From NCBI GenBank assembly GCA_028023455.1, contig JAQFVV010000013.1, forward strand, positions 7,966,411 to 8,030,410: a stretch of DNA of 64,000 bases. The letters run 5' to 3'. The notes under the pieces are model-generated. The model did not search any database and had not been told where the DNA came from. It worked only from the letters and a program-made list of their open reading frames with translations. Shown one piece after another: positions 63,719-64,000 of this stretch. The position numbers and the translations under genes are program-made. Source of the stretch: Epiperipatus broadwayi (lineage: Eukaryota; Onychophora; Udeonychophora; Euonychophora; Peripatidae). Positions within the stretch are counted from its first letter, which is position 1. The number at the start of each line of letters is the position of its first letter.

Positions 63719-64000
63719 CTGAAACACATATGGTAACATACAACAAATTATTATTATTACTTTAATTACATTAATAAGTATAAATATATTATTAAAAACA
63801 ATACAAGTTTTTGTTTATTTATTAGCTTCTACTTTGGTTCTTTATTTTAAAATTTTTATTTTCCTCACACTTAATTTTAAAAAAGTTGTAAACTTTTTGT
63901 ATTACAGAATCTCAAAATTTAGAAAAACTTTTATGGTCACAATAGTAATCAAGTTTGATAAATGCTGTATAGGCCTTCTATATACCAATAATAAAAAAAA
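63719..64000 (-). other. NALCN intron at window edge
   Basis: AT-rich sequence upstream of the first visible NALCN exon. No further exon is seen before the window ends. Confidence 0.7.

Overview
The window is strongly AT-rich metazoan nuclear DNA (roughly three quarters A+T, estimated by eye). It carries two spliced host genes with GT/AG introns, several classes of decayed retroelements and DNA transposons, and no prokaryotic signals. The host is an invertebrate animal, probably a protostome. I cannot fix the phylum from this sequence.

The host genes converge. On the + strand, two exons of an RBMX2-like RNA-binding protein (spliceosome-associated family) lie at 2610-2790 and 16621-17111, ending in a stop. 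They are separated by a 13.8 kb intron. On the - strand, eleven exons from 63718 down to 25107 encode the last 438 residues of the sodium leak channel NALCN. This covers the end of the domain IV voltage sensor, S5, the pore loop with its glutamate, S6, the cytoplasmic tail and the stop. Every NALCN splice junction keeps frame. The first exons of both genes lie outside the window.

Nearly everything else is mobile DNA. The RBMX2 intron holds a broken CR1-like LINE (about 3.9-8.5 kb, PHD finger plus SGNH esterase in ORF1) lying antisense to the gene. Between the genes are an RTE/BovB-like LINE remnant (18.6-20.1 kb), a palindrome and a Merlin-type non-autonomous element (21.2-22.3 kb). The last NALCN intron (25.3-33.2 kb) is a nest: a head-to-head pair of Penelope-like element (PLE) remnants is split by a hairpin element and by a Merlin/ISXO2 transposon (26482-28330) with a decayed transposase, and one PLE arm is split again by a second Merlin-related element (29614-30614). 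The 16 kb intron (35.6-51.7 kb) holds another Merlin relative (41112-42441) and a 5.9 kb LINE (43568-49490). That LINE has a 16-bp target-site duplication and inserted at the centre of a second head-to-head PLE pair. The introns from 52 to 63 kb hold an unclassified repeat family in two inverted copies, one disrupted by a palindromic insertion with a 12-bp duplication, and several near-perfect hairpins.

No intact mobile-element protein is present. The host exons look functional. The most unusual feature is the density of long inverted repeats in NALCN introns, which would place strong double-stranded structure in the pre-mRNA, together with a datable series of nested insertions.
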